NCBI GenBank assembly: GCA_018061105.1
Contig: JAGOUU010000006.1
Span: 1-45,803 of the forward strand
DNA: 45,803 bases
DNA from: Gammaproteobacteria bacterium
GTDB taxonomy: Bacteria; Pseudomonadota; Gammaproteobacteria; JAGOUU01
Direction: 5' to 3'
Below are positions 24,519 through 33,328 of this stretch, one piece after another (position 1 is the stretch's first letter; each line of letters starts with the position of its first letter). Both the position numbers and the translations under genes were made by a program. Below the pieces are notes generated by a model. The model worked only from the letters and a program-made list of their open reading frames with translations, was not told the DNA's origin and ran no database searches.

Positions 24519-24542
24519 GAGATGACTTAAGAGATTACTAAT
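24507..24542 (+). repeat. Tandem 12-base duplication including the priA stop codon
   Basis: GAGATGACTTAA at 24507-24518 is repeated exactly at 24519-24530 and imperfectly at 24531-24542. The first copy encodes the last residues and the stop of priA. The second therefore carries a copy of the stop codon downstream. Slippage during replication is the simplest cause. Confidence 0.75.
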
Positions 24543-24563
24543 ATTTTTAATTAATCAAAAAAA

Positions 24564-24572
24564 TGCTAAAAT
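24564..24572 (+). promoter_or_regulatory. Extended -10 promoter element of argS
   Basis: TGCTAAAAT (24564-24572) fits an extended -10. A start near 24579 would give a leader of only about 19 bases before the argS ATG at 24598, leaving the AAGGA at 24573-24577 outside or at the very end of the transcript. If transcription instead comes from priA, AAGGA serves a six-codon mini-frame (ATG 24584 to TAA 24604) that overlaps the argS start. Confidence 0.4.
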
Positions 24573-24597
24573 AAGGACTTTATATGGGTATTAATAA

Positions 24598-26403
24598 ATG
24601 CTAATTATTCGACAAAAACTTAAACAATTGATTGAAAATGCAATTGGAGAGTTGCAATTAGATTTAGGATCAGATTTTAATATTGATATTCTTATAGAGC
24701 CTACAAAAGACCAAAATCACGGTGATTATGCTTGTAATTTTGCTTTATTGGCTGCGAAAAAGTTGAAAACTAATCCAAGAAGCCTAGCAGATAATTTAGT
24801 CACAAAATTAAATAAGAGTGATTTAATCAAAAAAATAGAAATTGCTGGCCCAGGTTTTATTAATTTTTTCATTTCACCTGTTGCTTTGATGCAAATAATC
24901 TTTGATATCAATCAACTTAAAGAGAGCTATGGCAAATCAGAGCTGGGTAAAAACCAAAAAGTTCACCTAGAATTCGTTTCTTCTAATCCTACTGGGCCAT
25001 TACATGTAGGGCATGGACGTCATGCTGCATTTGGTTCATGTGTGGCCAATTTACTTGAATCTATAGGCTTCTCAGTTTATCGAGAATATTACATTAACGA
25101 CGCTGGTCGGCAAATGCAGATCTTGGGTTTTAGTTTATGGCTAAGATATCTCGAACTAAAAAATTATAAAATTAAGTTTCCATCTAAAGGCTATCAAGGC
25201 GATTATGTATCAGCAATTGCGCAAGATTTTGCTGCTCAGATCTCGAGTGGATCAGAGTTAAATATATTAGCTGATTCTAGAATTGTTGATTTATATTTAA
25301 ATAAAATAAAAAATATAACTGTTCCTGATGATTTAGAAAATGGCGATAGCTATATAGACCAATGTATTGCTATAGCTAGTGAAGTTATGACTCAGGCAAA
25401 TTTCAAGACTTGTATGGATTTTGTTTGTGCGCAAGTCTTAACTGATATTAAAGCTGATCTAGAAGAATTTGGTGTACGTTTTGATAACTGGTTCTCAGAA
25501 GCACAAATGATTGCCACGGGAGCCATAGAAAGAACGCTAGAGTATTTAGAAGCTAAGAATTATTTATACAAAAAAGACGGTGCCACCTGGTTTAAAACTT
25601 CTGAATTTGGCGATGAAAAAGATCGTGTTTTAATCCGGTCAAATGGCCAAAATACTTATTTTGCACCTGATATAGCTTATCATTTGAGTAAAATTGAACG
25701 TGGGAATGATATAGTCGCAGATATCTTAGGCTCTGATCACCATGGTTATATCCCTAGGTTACGAGCTTGTTTAAGAGCTTTTGATAAACCTGATGAAAAA
25801 TTTATTACTAAATTAGTGCAATTTGTTGATCTTTATCGTAACAATCAAAAAGTTCCAATGTCTACACGATCTGGCAGTTTTATAACTTTGCGTGAATTAA
25901 GAAACGAAGTCGGTAACGATGCTACAAGATTTTTTTATATTATGCGCAAGGTAGATCAATTAATAGACTTTGATATAGATTTAGCAAAATCTAAATCTAA
26001 TGAAAACCCAGTTTATTATATTCAATATGCTCACGCTAGAATATGTAGCATTATGCGTCAGTTAATTGAAAAAGGTTACAATTTTGATAGTAATTATATA
26101 AAAAATATAGCTGATTTAAGTAAACTTAACGTCTTAGAAGATCAACACGAGCTAGATCTATTAAATCACTTAAGTAACTACGTAGAAATGATTGAATCAG
26201 CGGCTTTGGCGTATGAACCCCACCGTGTTGTACAATATCTAAAAGAATTAGCTAACCTATTTCACAAATATTATAACGCTTGTGCTATATTAACAGATGA
26301 TATGATGATCAGAGATGCCAGAGTATATTTAATTCTAGCAGTGAAACAAATTATAAGTAATGCTTTAACTTTGTTAGGCATATCTAGTCCAGAAAAAATG
26401 TAG
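24598..26403 (+). CDS. argS: Arginyl-tRNA synthetase
   Basis: ArgS attaches arginine to tRNA-Arg. The 601-residue class I synthetase has an N-terminal Add-1 domain with NHGDYACNFAL, then VEFVSSNPTGPLHVGHGRH-type core (here LEFVSSNPTGPLHVGHGR, HIGH-like HVGH). The central region is DLYRNNQKVPMSTRSGSF, and VPMSTRSG corresponds to the KMSK position, which in ArgS lacks the usual second lysine. The C-terminal anticodon domain includes YYIQYAHARICSIMRQL. Length is normal. The gene runs in the order priA-argS-ftsN-hslVU. Confidence 0.96.
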   Translation: MLIIRQKLKQLIENAIGELQLDLGSDFNIDILIEPTKDQNHGDYACNFALLAAKKLKTNPRSLADNLVTKLNKSDLIKKIEIAGPGFINFFISPVALMQIIFDINQLKESYGKSELGKNQKVHLEFVSSNPTGPLHVGHGRHAAFGSCVANLLESIGFSVYREYYINDAGRQMQILGFSLWLRYLELKNYKIKFPSKGYQGDYVSAIAQDFAAQISSGSELNILADSRIVDLYLNKIKNITVPDDLENGDSYIDQCIAIASEVMTQANFKTCMDFVCAQVLTDIKADLEEFGVRFDNWFSEAQMIATGAIERTLEYLEAKNYLYKKDGATWFKTSEFGDEKDRVLIRSNGQNTYFAPDIAYHLSKIERGNDIVADILGSDHHGYIPRLRACLRAFDKPDEKFITKLVQFVDLYRNNQKVPMSTRSGSFITLRELRNEVGNDATRFFYIMRKVDQLIDFDIDLAKSKSNENPVYYIQYAHARICSIMRQLIEKGYNFDSNYIKNIADLSKLNVLEDQHELDLLNHLSNYVEMIESAALAYEPHRVVQYLKELANLFHKYYNACAILTDDMMIRDARVYLILAVKQIISNALTLLGISSPEKM

Positions 26404-26417
26404 GGTCTCAAATATAT

Positions 26418-27131
26418 ATGGCAATCAAGGACTATGCTAATAAGACTAACAAAAAAAGACGGCAAGTAGGGAAATCTTCTCGTTATAGTAATATTGTTAA
26501 AGCTAATAGGGGTACTAAAAAGCCAGGGTTATTGTCTAATTCGTTATTTCTCATGGTAGCCTTAGTAGCCGTCTTATTTGGGGGGGCAGTTATCTATTTA
26601 GAATATTTTAAAGATGCCACTCAAAATATTATGGCCAGTATTAATCATAGCACTTCTCAGCATGCAAATAAAAAAACCACACGAGCTGTACAATCTACAC
26701 AGATAGCCAAAAACGAAAAAAAAGTCCCTAAATTTGAGTTTTACCATACTTTGCCTAAAATGGGTGTCGGTAATTATAAAATTGCTCAATCTAGCAGTCA
26801 AACTCCAACCTCTATAATAAGCCAACTAGATCAAACTAATCAGCTCGTTAAAGATAAAGGTAAAGATAAAGATAAAGTAAATAAAACAGACTCAGGTACT
26901 TATTTTCTACAAATAGCCTCATTTAAAAATCTTAAAGATGCTGAAGCACTCAGAGCAAAATTAATTTTGGCAGGATTTGCTGTCTCGATACAAACTGCTA
27001 AACTCCCATCTGGGGAAGTCTGGCACCGAGTCAAAAGTAGTAAGGTAGACAATATTGAATTAGCGATAAACCTTCATTCACAATTAAAAGTGCATCAAAT
27101 TGAATCTATTATTTTAGCAGATAAAGGCTAA
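26418..27131 (+). CDS. ftsN: Cell division protein FtsN (SPOR domain)
   Basis: FtsN activates septal peptidoglycan synthesis. The 237-residue protein has a short basic cytoplasmic part, one membrane span (about residues 38-60), the periplasmic motif PKFEFYHTLPKMGV typical of FtsN-like proteins, a linker with a short GKDKDK repeat, and a C-terminal SPOR domain from about residue 160 (YFLQIASFKNLKDAEALRAK) that binds denuded glycan. Position between argS and hslV is the usual place for ftsN in gammaproteobacteria. Sequence conservation outside SPOR is low, so the name rests on motif plus synteny. Confidence 0.85.
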   Translation: MAIKDYANKTNKKRRQVGKSSRYSNIVKANRGTKKPGLLSNSLFLMVALVAVLFGGAVIYLEYFKDATQNIMASINHSTSQHANKKTTRAVQSTQIAKNEKKVPKFEFYHTLPKMGVGNYKIAQSSSQTPTSIISQLDQTNQLVKDKGKDKDKVNKTDSGTYFLQIASFKNLKDAEALRAKLILAGFAVSIQTAKLPSGEVWHRVKSSKVDNIELAINLHSQLKVHQIESIILADKG

Positions 27132-27150
27132 TTTGAAATTGCTTAAATTG

Positions 27151-27178
27151 CTTGAAATTATTAGTTTTACCCATATAT
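27151..27178 (+). promoter_or_regulatory. Sigma-32 (heat-shock) type promoter of hslVU
   Basis: CTTGAAA (27151-27157) and CCCATATAT (27170-27178) are separated by 12 bases. This matches the sigma-32 consensus CTTGAAA with CCCATnT at 11-16 bases. Transcription would begin near 27186, with a leader of about 24 bases before the hslV GTG. HslVU is a classic heat-shock operon in other proteobacteria, which supports the assignment. Confidence 0.75.
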
Positions 27179-27209
27179 ATAAATAATTAGTAATTAGCTG
27201 GAGAAAAAA

Positions 27210-27746
27210 GTGGAACAGTATCGTGGTACAACCATATTATCAGTACGCCGAGGCAATATAGTAGCGCTGGGCGGGGATGGTCAAGTTTCTCTAGGTAATA
27301 CGGTCATGAAAGGCAATGCCCGTAAAGTCAGAAGAATATACAAAGATAAAGTTATTGCCGGTTTTGCTGGTGGGACTGCTGACGCTTTTACATTGTTTGA
27401 ACGTTTTGAGGCTAAACTAGAAAAACACCAAGGAAATCTAGTCAAGGCTGCTGTTGAGCTAGCTAAAGATTGGCGTACAGATAGAATGCTGCGACGCTTA
27501 GAAGCTTTATTAGCGGTATCAGATAAAAGTAATAGTCTTATTATTAGCGGTAATGGGGATGTAATTGAACCTGAAGACGGTATTATGGCTATTGGTTCTG
27601 GGGGGGCTTTTGCTAAGTCTGCAGCAAAAGCTTTAGTATTTAACACAGATCTACCCCCTGTAGACATTGTTAAAAAGAGCTTAGAAATAGCCGCAGAAAT
27701 TTGTGTTTATACTAATGATCATCTGACTATAGAACGTATTGATTAA
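27210..27746 (+). CDS. hslV: ATP-dependent protease proteolytic subunit HslV
   Basis: HslV is the threonine protease core of the HslVU (ClpQY) complex that degrades misfolded and regulatory proteins. After a six-residue propeptide (MEQYRG) the mature protein starts TTILSVRR, with the first Thr as nucleophile. [24 protein letters not shown], split by strands, and [18 protein letters not shown] follow as in the family. The GTG start at 27210 has TGGAG upstream. Length 178 is normal. It is cotranscribed with hslU, 33 bases downstream, behind a sigma-32 type promoter. Confidence 0.96.
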   Translation: MEQYRGTTILSVRRGNIVALGGDGQVSLGNTVMKGNARKVRRIYKDKVIAGFAGGTADAFTLFERFEAKLEKHQGNLVKAAVELAKDWRTDRMLRRLEALLAVSDKSNSLIISGNGDVIEPEDGIMAIGSGGAFAKSAAKALVFNTDLPPVDIVKKSLEIAAEICVYTNDHLTIERID

Positions 27747-27760
27747 AAAGTATTGATTAA
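27736..27760 (+). repeat. Tandem GTATTGATTAA repeat across the hslV stop
   Basis: GTATTGATTAA occurs at 27736-27746, ending in the hslV stop codon, and again at 27750-27760, a period of 14. The hslU ribosome binding site AGAGG follows at 27768-27772. Like the priA case, the copy duplicates a stop codon. Confidence 0.65.
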
Positions 27761-27779
27761 TTAAATTAGAGGTAGAAGT

Positions 27780-29132
27780 ATGTCATCAATGTCAATGACC
27801 CCCAGAGAGATAGTTGAAGAATTAGATCGCAATGTTGTGGGGCAAACTGATGCTAAACGTGCAGTGGCAGTTGCTTTACGTAATCGTTGGCGTCGTATGC
27901 AAGTGGATGGTAAATTACGTCAAGAAATCACCCCTAAAAATATTCTGATGATTGGCCCTACGGGCGTAGGTAAAACTGAGATAGCACGCCGCTTAGCAGT
28001 GCTAGCAAAAGCGCCATTTATAAAAGTAGAAGCGACCAAATTTACTGAAGTAGGTTATGTTGGTCGGGATGTGGAACAAATGATCCGTGAATTGGTCGAT
28101 GCATCTGTTAAGATGACTCGTGAAATCGAACTTGAAAAAGTTAAATACAGAGCAGAAGAAACAGCCGAAGATAGATTATTAGATGTGTTGCTACCACCCG
28201 CACGAGGGATCTATAACGATAAAGATCAGGAATTATCATCAGAAAATAAGTCAGAATCTAGCGCGAGACAAACTTTTCGTCAGCGACTACGGGCTGGTGA
28301 TCTTGATGATAAAGAAATCGAAATCGATATAGCTGTGGGAAAAAATATTGAAATTATGTCTCCTCCCGGTATGGAAGATATGACTAGTCAATTACAGGGC
28401 CTATTTCAGGGTATAACAGGTGAACGCAAGCAAAAAAGAAAAATGCCAATTGGCCTGGCTCGTAAAAAAATTATCGAAGAAGAATCTGCAAAATTAATTA
28501 ACGAAGAAGACATAAAAAATAATGCGTTATATAACGCTGAGCAAAACGGTATTATTTTTCTAGACGAAATAGATAAAATTTGTGCGCGTAGTGGTCATTC
28601 TTCAGGTGCTGATGTTTCTCGCGAAGGTGTACAACGAGATTTATTACCTATTATTGAGGGATCTACAGTTACTACTAAATATGGCACGGTGCGTACTGAT
28701 CATATATTATTTATAGCTTCGGGTGCATTTATGATGTCAAAGCCATCAGATTTAATTCCAGAATTACAGGGCAGATTACCTATCAGAGTAGAATTAAAAA
28801 GCCTAAGCTCGGAAGACTTTGAACACATTTTACATGATACCAGTGCTTCGTTGACCAAGCAATATAAAGCTTTATTAGCCACTGAAGGCGTAAGTGTTGA
28901 TTTCACAGAAGATGGCATTAAGAAAATTGCTAATGTAGCCTGGCAAGTTAACGAAACTACAGAAAACATAGGTGCTCGTAGGTTATCTACCGTTATGGAG
29001 CGTTTATTTGATGAGTTATCTTTTAATGCGAGTGACAACAGTGGTCAAAAAGTTTTAGTAGACGAAGAATTTGTTAATAAGCATTTTAACGAGATTATCA
29101 ATGATGAAGATCTGACTAAATATATTTTATAA
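27780..29132 (+). CDS. hslU: ATP-dependent protease ATPase subunit HslU
   Basis: HslU is the AAA+ unfoldase that feeds substrates into HslV. The 450-residue protein has Walker [14 protein letters not shown] (near residues 59-70) and [19 protein letters not shown]. The I-domain is roughly residues 110-245. Walker B is [11 protein letters not shown], then [14 protein letters not shown]. The C-terminus should insert into HslV and here ends DLTKYIL. AGAGG seven bases before ATG 27780 supports this start. All expected motifs are intact. Confidence 0.97.
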   Translation: MSSMSMTPREIVEELDRNVVGQTDAKRAVAVALRNRWRRMQVDGKLRQEITPKNILMIGPTGVGKTEIARRLAVLAKAPFIKVEATKFTEVGYVGRDVEQMIRELVDASVKMTREIELEKVKYRAEETAEDRLLDVLLPPARGIYNDKDQELSSENKSESSARQTFRQRLRAGDLDDKEIEIDIAVGKNIEIMSPPGMEDMTSQLQGLFQGITGERKQKRKMPIGLARKKIIEEESAKLINEEDIKNNALYNAEQNGIIFLDEIDKICARSGHSSGADVSREGVQRDLLPIIEGSTVTTKYGTVRTDHILFIASGAFMMSKPSDLIPELQGRLPIRVELKSLSSEDFEHILHDTSASLTKQYKALLATEGVSVDFTEDGIKKIANVAWQVNETTENIGARRLSTVMERLFDELSFNASDNSGQKVLVDEEFVNKHFNEIINDEDLTKYIL

Positions 29133-29140
29133 ATTATAAT

Positions 29141-29896
29141 ATGGATAATTCTCAAAATAATTATACATCATTTGGCTTTCAACAAGTCAAACAAGAAGAT
29201 AAGCAGGGTTTGGTTGCTAATGTTTTTCATGATGTAGCAAATAAATATGATATCATGAATGATCTTATGTCATTTGGTCTGCATAGAGTATGGAAATGGC
29301 TTGCTTGCTATTTGACGGATCTCAATGAACATAAAGAAAATATTATTTTGGATCTTGCAGGAGGAACTGGAGATATAACTAGTCTTTTGGCAAAGAAGTA
29401 TAATAAAAGCAAAATAATATTATCAGACATTAATAATGCCATGTTAAGCAATGGACGCAATAAATTAATAGATAATAATATAGTCAATAATATAGAATTT
29501 GTGCAGGCAAATGCAGAATCGTTGCCTTTTGAGGACAATAGCATTAATTTGGTCACGATGGCTTTTGGCCTTCGAAATGTTACAAATAAGCTAAAAGCAC
29601 TACAAGAAATATATCGGGTATTACAACCTGGTGGCAAATTATTTGTTCTAGAATTTTCAAAGCCCCAGTCTAGCTTTGTTGATAAGATTTATGATCTTTA
29701 TTCTTTTAATGTATTACCAAAAGTAGGCGAATGGGTCACAGGTAAAAAAGAGCATTATCAATATTTAGTTGAATCTATTCGGATGCATCCTGATCAAGAG
29801 ACTTTAAAACAAATGACTTTAGAGGCAGGCTTTGCTAGTTGTGAATATAATAATTTTCATACAGGTGTCGTTGCCTTGCATCGAGCTATAAAATAA
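29141..29896 (+). CDS. ubiE: Demethylmenaquinone/2-polyprenyl-benzoquinol methyltransferase UbiE
   Basis: UbiE C-methylates the ring in ubiquinone (and menaquinone where present) synthesis. The 251-residue SAM enzyme begins with FGFQQVKQEDKQGLVANVFH and has VANKYDIMNDLMSFGLHRVW, SAM motif LDLAGGTGDI, and MAFGLRNVTNKLKAL. The tail has HTGVVALHRAI, all close to the family. It starts eight bases after hslU and overlaps ubiJ by one base, so it belongs to the ubiE-ubiJ-ubiB run. Confidence 0.96.
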   Translation: MDNSQNNYTSFGFQQVKQEDKQGLVANVFHDVANKYDIMNDLMSFGLHRVWKWLACYLTDLNEHKENIILDLAGGTGDITSLLAKKYNKSKIILSDINNAMLSNGRNKLIDNNIVNNIEFVQANAESLPFEDNSINLVTMAFGLRNVTNKLKALQEIYRVLQPGGKLFVLEFSKPQSSFVDKIYDLYSFNVLPKVGEWVTGKKEHYQYLVESIRMHPDQETLKQMTLEAGFASCEYNNFHTGVVALHRAIK

Positions 29897-30546
29897 TGTT
29901 AAGTCTATTAGAAGAGGTTGTGCTGATTAAGATTAGTAAAGTACTAAATGAGCTTTTATATAATAATATAATTAATAATAAAATAACAAAATTAGACAAT
30001 AAAGTAATTAAAGTAATCCTTCATAAAAGTTTTGTTAATCCAGAATATTTTATTAGCTTTAATAATAATATAATAAAAATTTCTAATAATACCCCCCTTA
30101 ATCCCGTCGATCTGACTATAAAATTAACATTAAATGGTTTGTTGAAATCTGGGTTTAGTTCTCCTGAGGCAGCGATTAGAGACTCTAGTATAGAGTTTTT
30201 TGGCAATTTAAATTTAGCTATGGATCTCCAGGCATTATTAAATAATGCTGATATAAAAAATAATACTAAAACTAATATAAAAGAACTACTGCAAGAGAGA
30301 TTAGCTCAAGTAACTTCTGTTAGTTTCGCATATCAAGTTATTAAAATATTAGATATGATTTGTGAACGTATAGATTTAAAAAGTAATGAATTAAGAGAAC
30401 AAATTACAGATTATCTTGAAACTGAGTCAGGGTTAGTAGTCAACAAATATGAATTAGATGACTTTTGTAATAATATTGATATCCTGCGTGATAATGTAGC
30501 TAGGCTTAGAGCGCGATGGGAAATGATAGACAAGCAACAGAATTAA
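29896..30546 (+). CDS. ubiJ: Ubiquinone biosynthesis accessory factor UbiJ
   Basis: UbiJ is a lipid-binding SCP2-domain protein that organises the soluble ubiquinone-synthesis complex with UbiK. The 216-residue protein has the SCP2 core in the first 120 residues (LTIKLTLNGLLKSGFSSPEA, then SSIEFFGNLNLAMDLQALL). The C-terminal helical part includes NNIDILRDNVARLRARWEMI, a typical coiled-coil end. Sequence similarity is modest and the protein is Asn/Ile-rich. However, the position between ubiE and ubiB, the one-base overlap with ubiE and the length support the call. Confidence 0.87.
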   Translation: MLSLLEEVVLIKISKVLNELLYNNIINNKITKLDNKVIKVILHKSFVNPEYFISFNNNIIKISNNTPLNPVDLTIKLTLNGLLKSGFSSPEAAIRDSSIEFFGNLNLAMDLQALLNNADIKNNTKTNIKELLQERLAQVTSVSFAYQVIKILDMICERIDLKSNELREQITDYLETESGLVVNKYELDDFCNNIDILRDNVARLRARWEMIDKQQN

Positions 30547-30581
30547 GTAATTGGAATTATAGCTATAAGCAAGGTATAGGT

Positions 30582-31985
30582 ATGGGTATATTAAGATTAG
30601 CTACAATAATTAAAATACTATATAAATATAAATTATTTTGGTTATTTAAGCTAAATACTAGCATTAATATTGATACACAACAAGCTGGTGATTTACGCCA
30701 GGCTCTTGAAGATCTTGGTCCTATATTTATAAAACTAGGTCAATTAATTTCTACACGTGATGATTTGTTACCTAAGATTGTTATACAAGAATTAACTAAG
30801 TTACAGGATCAAGTTAAGCCTTTTGAGACTAGAATAGCAAAAGATATTATCCAAACAGAACTAAGACAAAGTTGTGATAATTTATTTAACAATTTCTCAC
30901 AAGAGCCATTAGCCTCAGCTTCTATAGCACAAGTTCACAGTGCGAAAATAAATAATCAAGATATTATTATTAAAATAGTACGACCTGATTTAAATTATAT
31001 AATTAAAAAAGATTTGAAATTATTAAAATTTCTTGCCAAGTTAATTTTAATAATTAAACCTAAAATAGAAAAAGCTAAGCCTTTAGAACAAGTTCTCGAA
31101 CTAGAAAGAATACTACACGAAGAACAAGATCTTATGCGAGAAGCAGCCAATGCCTCTCAGCTAAAACGCCAGAATAATCCTAACTTAATTTATATTCCAA
31201 AAGTTTATTGGGAATATTGTACAAAAAATATTTTAGTTCTAGAACGCATCTATGGGCTATCATTAAATAATCTATTAGAGCTAAAAAAACAAAATATTAA
31301 TTGTAAATTATTAGCCAAACGCAGTATAGAAGTATTTTTTACCCAAGTTTTTGAACACGGCTTATTTCATGGTGATATGCATCCTGGGAATATTTTTATT
31401 AATCCAAATAGCCCAAACAACCCCAGTAACCCAGGTTTTTACGCTGTAGATTTTGGTATCATGGGTAGTCTAGGGCCAGAAGAAAAACATTATTTAGCCT
31501 GGAATTTTTGGGCTTTTATCAACAGGGACTATAAAAAAGTTGCTTTATTACACATAGAATCAGGTTGGGTATGCCCAGATACTCGAGTAGAATTATTTGA
31601 AGCAGCTATTAGAACAGTCTGCGAGCCTATTTTAGAGCAACCAATTGCAAAAATTTCATTTGGTGAGTTATTTATTGGGTTATTTGAAGTGGCGCGTCGC
31701 TTTAATTTACAATTGCAGCCGCAATTATTAGTATTTAAAAAAGCTTTAATAAATGTCGAAAGTATGGCTAGACGCTTAGACTCAGAGATTGACCTCTGGG
31801 CGACTAGTAAGCCCTATATAGAAGTTTGGGTACAAAAACAATTTGGTGCCAGAGGATTATTATCTAAAGCTTGGGAAAAATTGCCAGAATGGGGTAACTA
31901 TCTTATAGACTATCCAGAGGTTAGCTATAATTTTTTAAAGCTTAGCACTAAGATATTGTTGGATAAACAAAATTTACAAAAATAA
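30582..31985 (+). CDS. ubiB: Ubiquinone biosynthesis atypical kinase/ATPase UbiB
   Basis: UbiB is a membrane-linked atypical kinase-like ATPase needed for ubiquinone synthesis. Motifs are the KxGQ-like FIKLGQLISTRDDLLP, the Ala-rich loop ASASIAQVHSAKI, the catalytic HGDMHPGNIF and the DFGIMG metal site. The C-terminal region carries only weak hydrophobic stretches, shorter than in relatives with clear membrane spans. The frame is open from ATG 30516, within ubiJ. The ATG at 30582, with AAGG seven bases upstream, better matches the usual N-terminus and gives 467 residues. A short Pro/Asn repeat follows the HGD motif. Confidence 0.93.
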   Translation: MGILRLATIIKILYKYKLFWLFKLNTSINIDTQQAGDLRQALEDLGPIFIKLGQLISTRDDLLPKIVIQELTKLQDQVKPFETRIAKDIIQTELRQSCDNLFNNFSQEPLASASIAQVHSAKINNQDIIIKIVRPDLNYIIKKDLKLLKFLAKLILIIKPKIEKAKPLEQVLELERILHEEQDLMREAANASQLKRQNNPNLIYIPKVYWEYCTKNILVLERIYGLSLNNLLELKKQNINCKLLAKRSIEVFFTQVFEHGLFHGDMHPGNIFINPNSPNNPSNPGFYAVDFGIMGSLGPEEKHYLAWNFWAFINRDYKKVALLHIESGWVCPDTRVELFEAAIRTVCEPILEQPIAKISFGELFIGLFEVARRFNLQLQPQLLVFKKALINVESMARRLDSEIDLWATSKPYIEVWVQKQFGARGLLSKAWEKLPEWGNYLIDYPEVSYNFLKLSTKILLDKQNLQK

Positions 31986-31996
31986 AGGGAACTAAA

Positions 31997-33328
31997 ATGG
32001 ACAAAGCTAAGTTACAGTATTTCGTGCGTCGTCGTGATAAATTATTACAAAAAATATTACCTAATTCTGTTGTAATCATTCCTAGCAATGACGAAATCAT
32101 TCGAACAGGTGATGGTTATTTTAGCTTTCGTCAAGATAGCAATTTTTATTATTTAACAGGGTTTCATGAGCCAAGCAGCCTGGCTGTATTAAGTACTAAT
32201 AGTAATAATAACGCTCAATTTTTACTGTTCGTTAGACCAAATAATCCTGAAAAAGAACAATGGGATGGTAAAATGGCAGGTCTAACAGGTGCAAAAAATC
32301 TTTATCAAGCGGATCAAGTAATTGATATTAATACTCGCGATGAAAAAATGTTAGAGCTGTTGCAAAATAAAGAGCATATTTATTATAGCCTGGGCTGTAA
32401 TGATCAATATGATAAATTATTATTGGGTTATTTAAAACAAATTAGGGCTATGCAGCGTAAGGGCGTAGGTGTTCCTGAGCAGGTACATGATCTCAATAGT
32501 TTATTATTTGATTTGCGTGTTATCAAAGATGAACTTGAAGTAGAATTAATGCGTAAAGCAGCCATCATCTCAGCTGCTGGTCATACAAAAATTATGCAAA
32601 GTGCCTACCAATATAACTATGAATACGAGCTTGAAGCTGAGTTTCGTTTTGAGTGTATAAAAAATGGTGCGCGTGAATTAGCTTATAACTCTATAGTTGG
32701 TAGTGGCGAAAATACTTGTATATTGCATTATAATACTAATGATCAGTCTATTGATAAGTCAGGATTAGTTCTCATAGATGCTGGAGCTGAATATGAAAAT
32801 TATGCTGCTGATATAACCAGAACATTTCCGGCTAATGGTAAATTTTCTGAAGAACAACGGGCAATTTATCAATTAGTTCTTGAAGCTCAATTAGCAGCTA
32901 TTGAAGAAGTCAAACCGGATAATAGCTGGGATCGTCCACAACAAGTGATTTTAGAAATTATGACTGCTGGATTAGTGAAGCTTGGCTTGATTAAATCAAA
33001 CGGCAAAAGTACAGCCGAGCTTATTGAATTGGAAGCCTATAGGCCTTTTTATATGCACAAAAGTGGTCATTTTCTTGGTTTGGATGTCCATGATGTAGGC
33101 AAATATAAAATTAATGGCCAGTGGTGTAAATTTGTTCCTGGTATGGTGTTAACTATCGAACCAGGTATTTATATTATGGCAAACTTACCAGGTGTCGATA
33201 AAAGATGGTGGAATATTGGCGTCAGAGTCGAAGACGATGTCTTAGTGACAGAGCATGGTCATGAAGTATTGACTCACGGTGTTCCAAAACAAATTGCAGA
33301 AATTGAAGAACTTATGGCTCATGGTTAA
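31997..33328 (+). CDS. pepP: Xaa-Pro aminopeptidase P
   Basis: PepP removes N-terminal residues preceding proline. The 443-residue protein has the N-terminal AMP_N domain (FSFRQDSNFYYLTGFHEPSS) and a C-terminal pita-bread metallopeptidase domain. Metal ligands are seen in LIDAGAEYENYAADITRTF (two Asp), MHKSGHFLGLDVHDVG (His), IEPGIY (Glu) and RVEDDVLV (Glu). Length and motifs are complete. It stands between ubiB and ubiH as in many gammaproteobacteria and overlaps ubiH. Confidence 0.95.
   Translation: MDKAKLQYFVRRRDKLLQKILPNSVVIIPSNDEIIRTGDGYFSFRQDSNFYYLTGFHEPSSLAVLSTNSNNNAQFLLFVRPNNPEKEQWDGKMAGLTGAKNLYQADQVIDINTRDEKMLELLQNKEHIYYSLGCNDQYDKLLLGYLKQIRAMQRKGVGVPEQVHDLNSLLFDLRVIKDELEVELMRKAAIISAAGHTKIMQSAYQYNYEYELEAEFRFECIKNGARELAYNSIVGSGENTCILHYNTNDQSIDKSGLVLIDAGAEYENYAADITRTFPANGKFSEEQRAIYQLVLEAQLAAIEEVKPDNSWDRPQQVILEIMTAGLVKLGLIKSNGKSTAELIELEAYRPFYMHKSGHFLGLDVHDVGKYKINGQWCKFVPGMVLTIEPGIYIMANLPGVDKRWWNIGVRVEDDVLVTEHGHEVLTHGVPKQIAEIEELMAHG

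Noticed and set aside
27281-27667. Minus-strand frame of 128 residues inside hslV
   Set aside because: It is a shadow of a well-conserved gene with no homology or start signals of its own.
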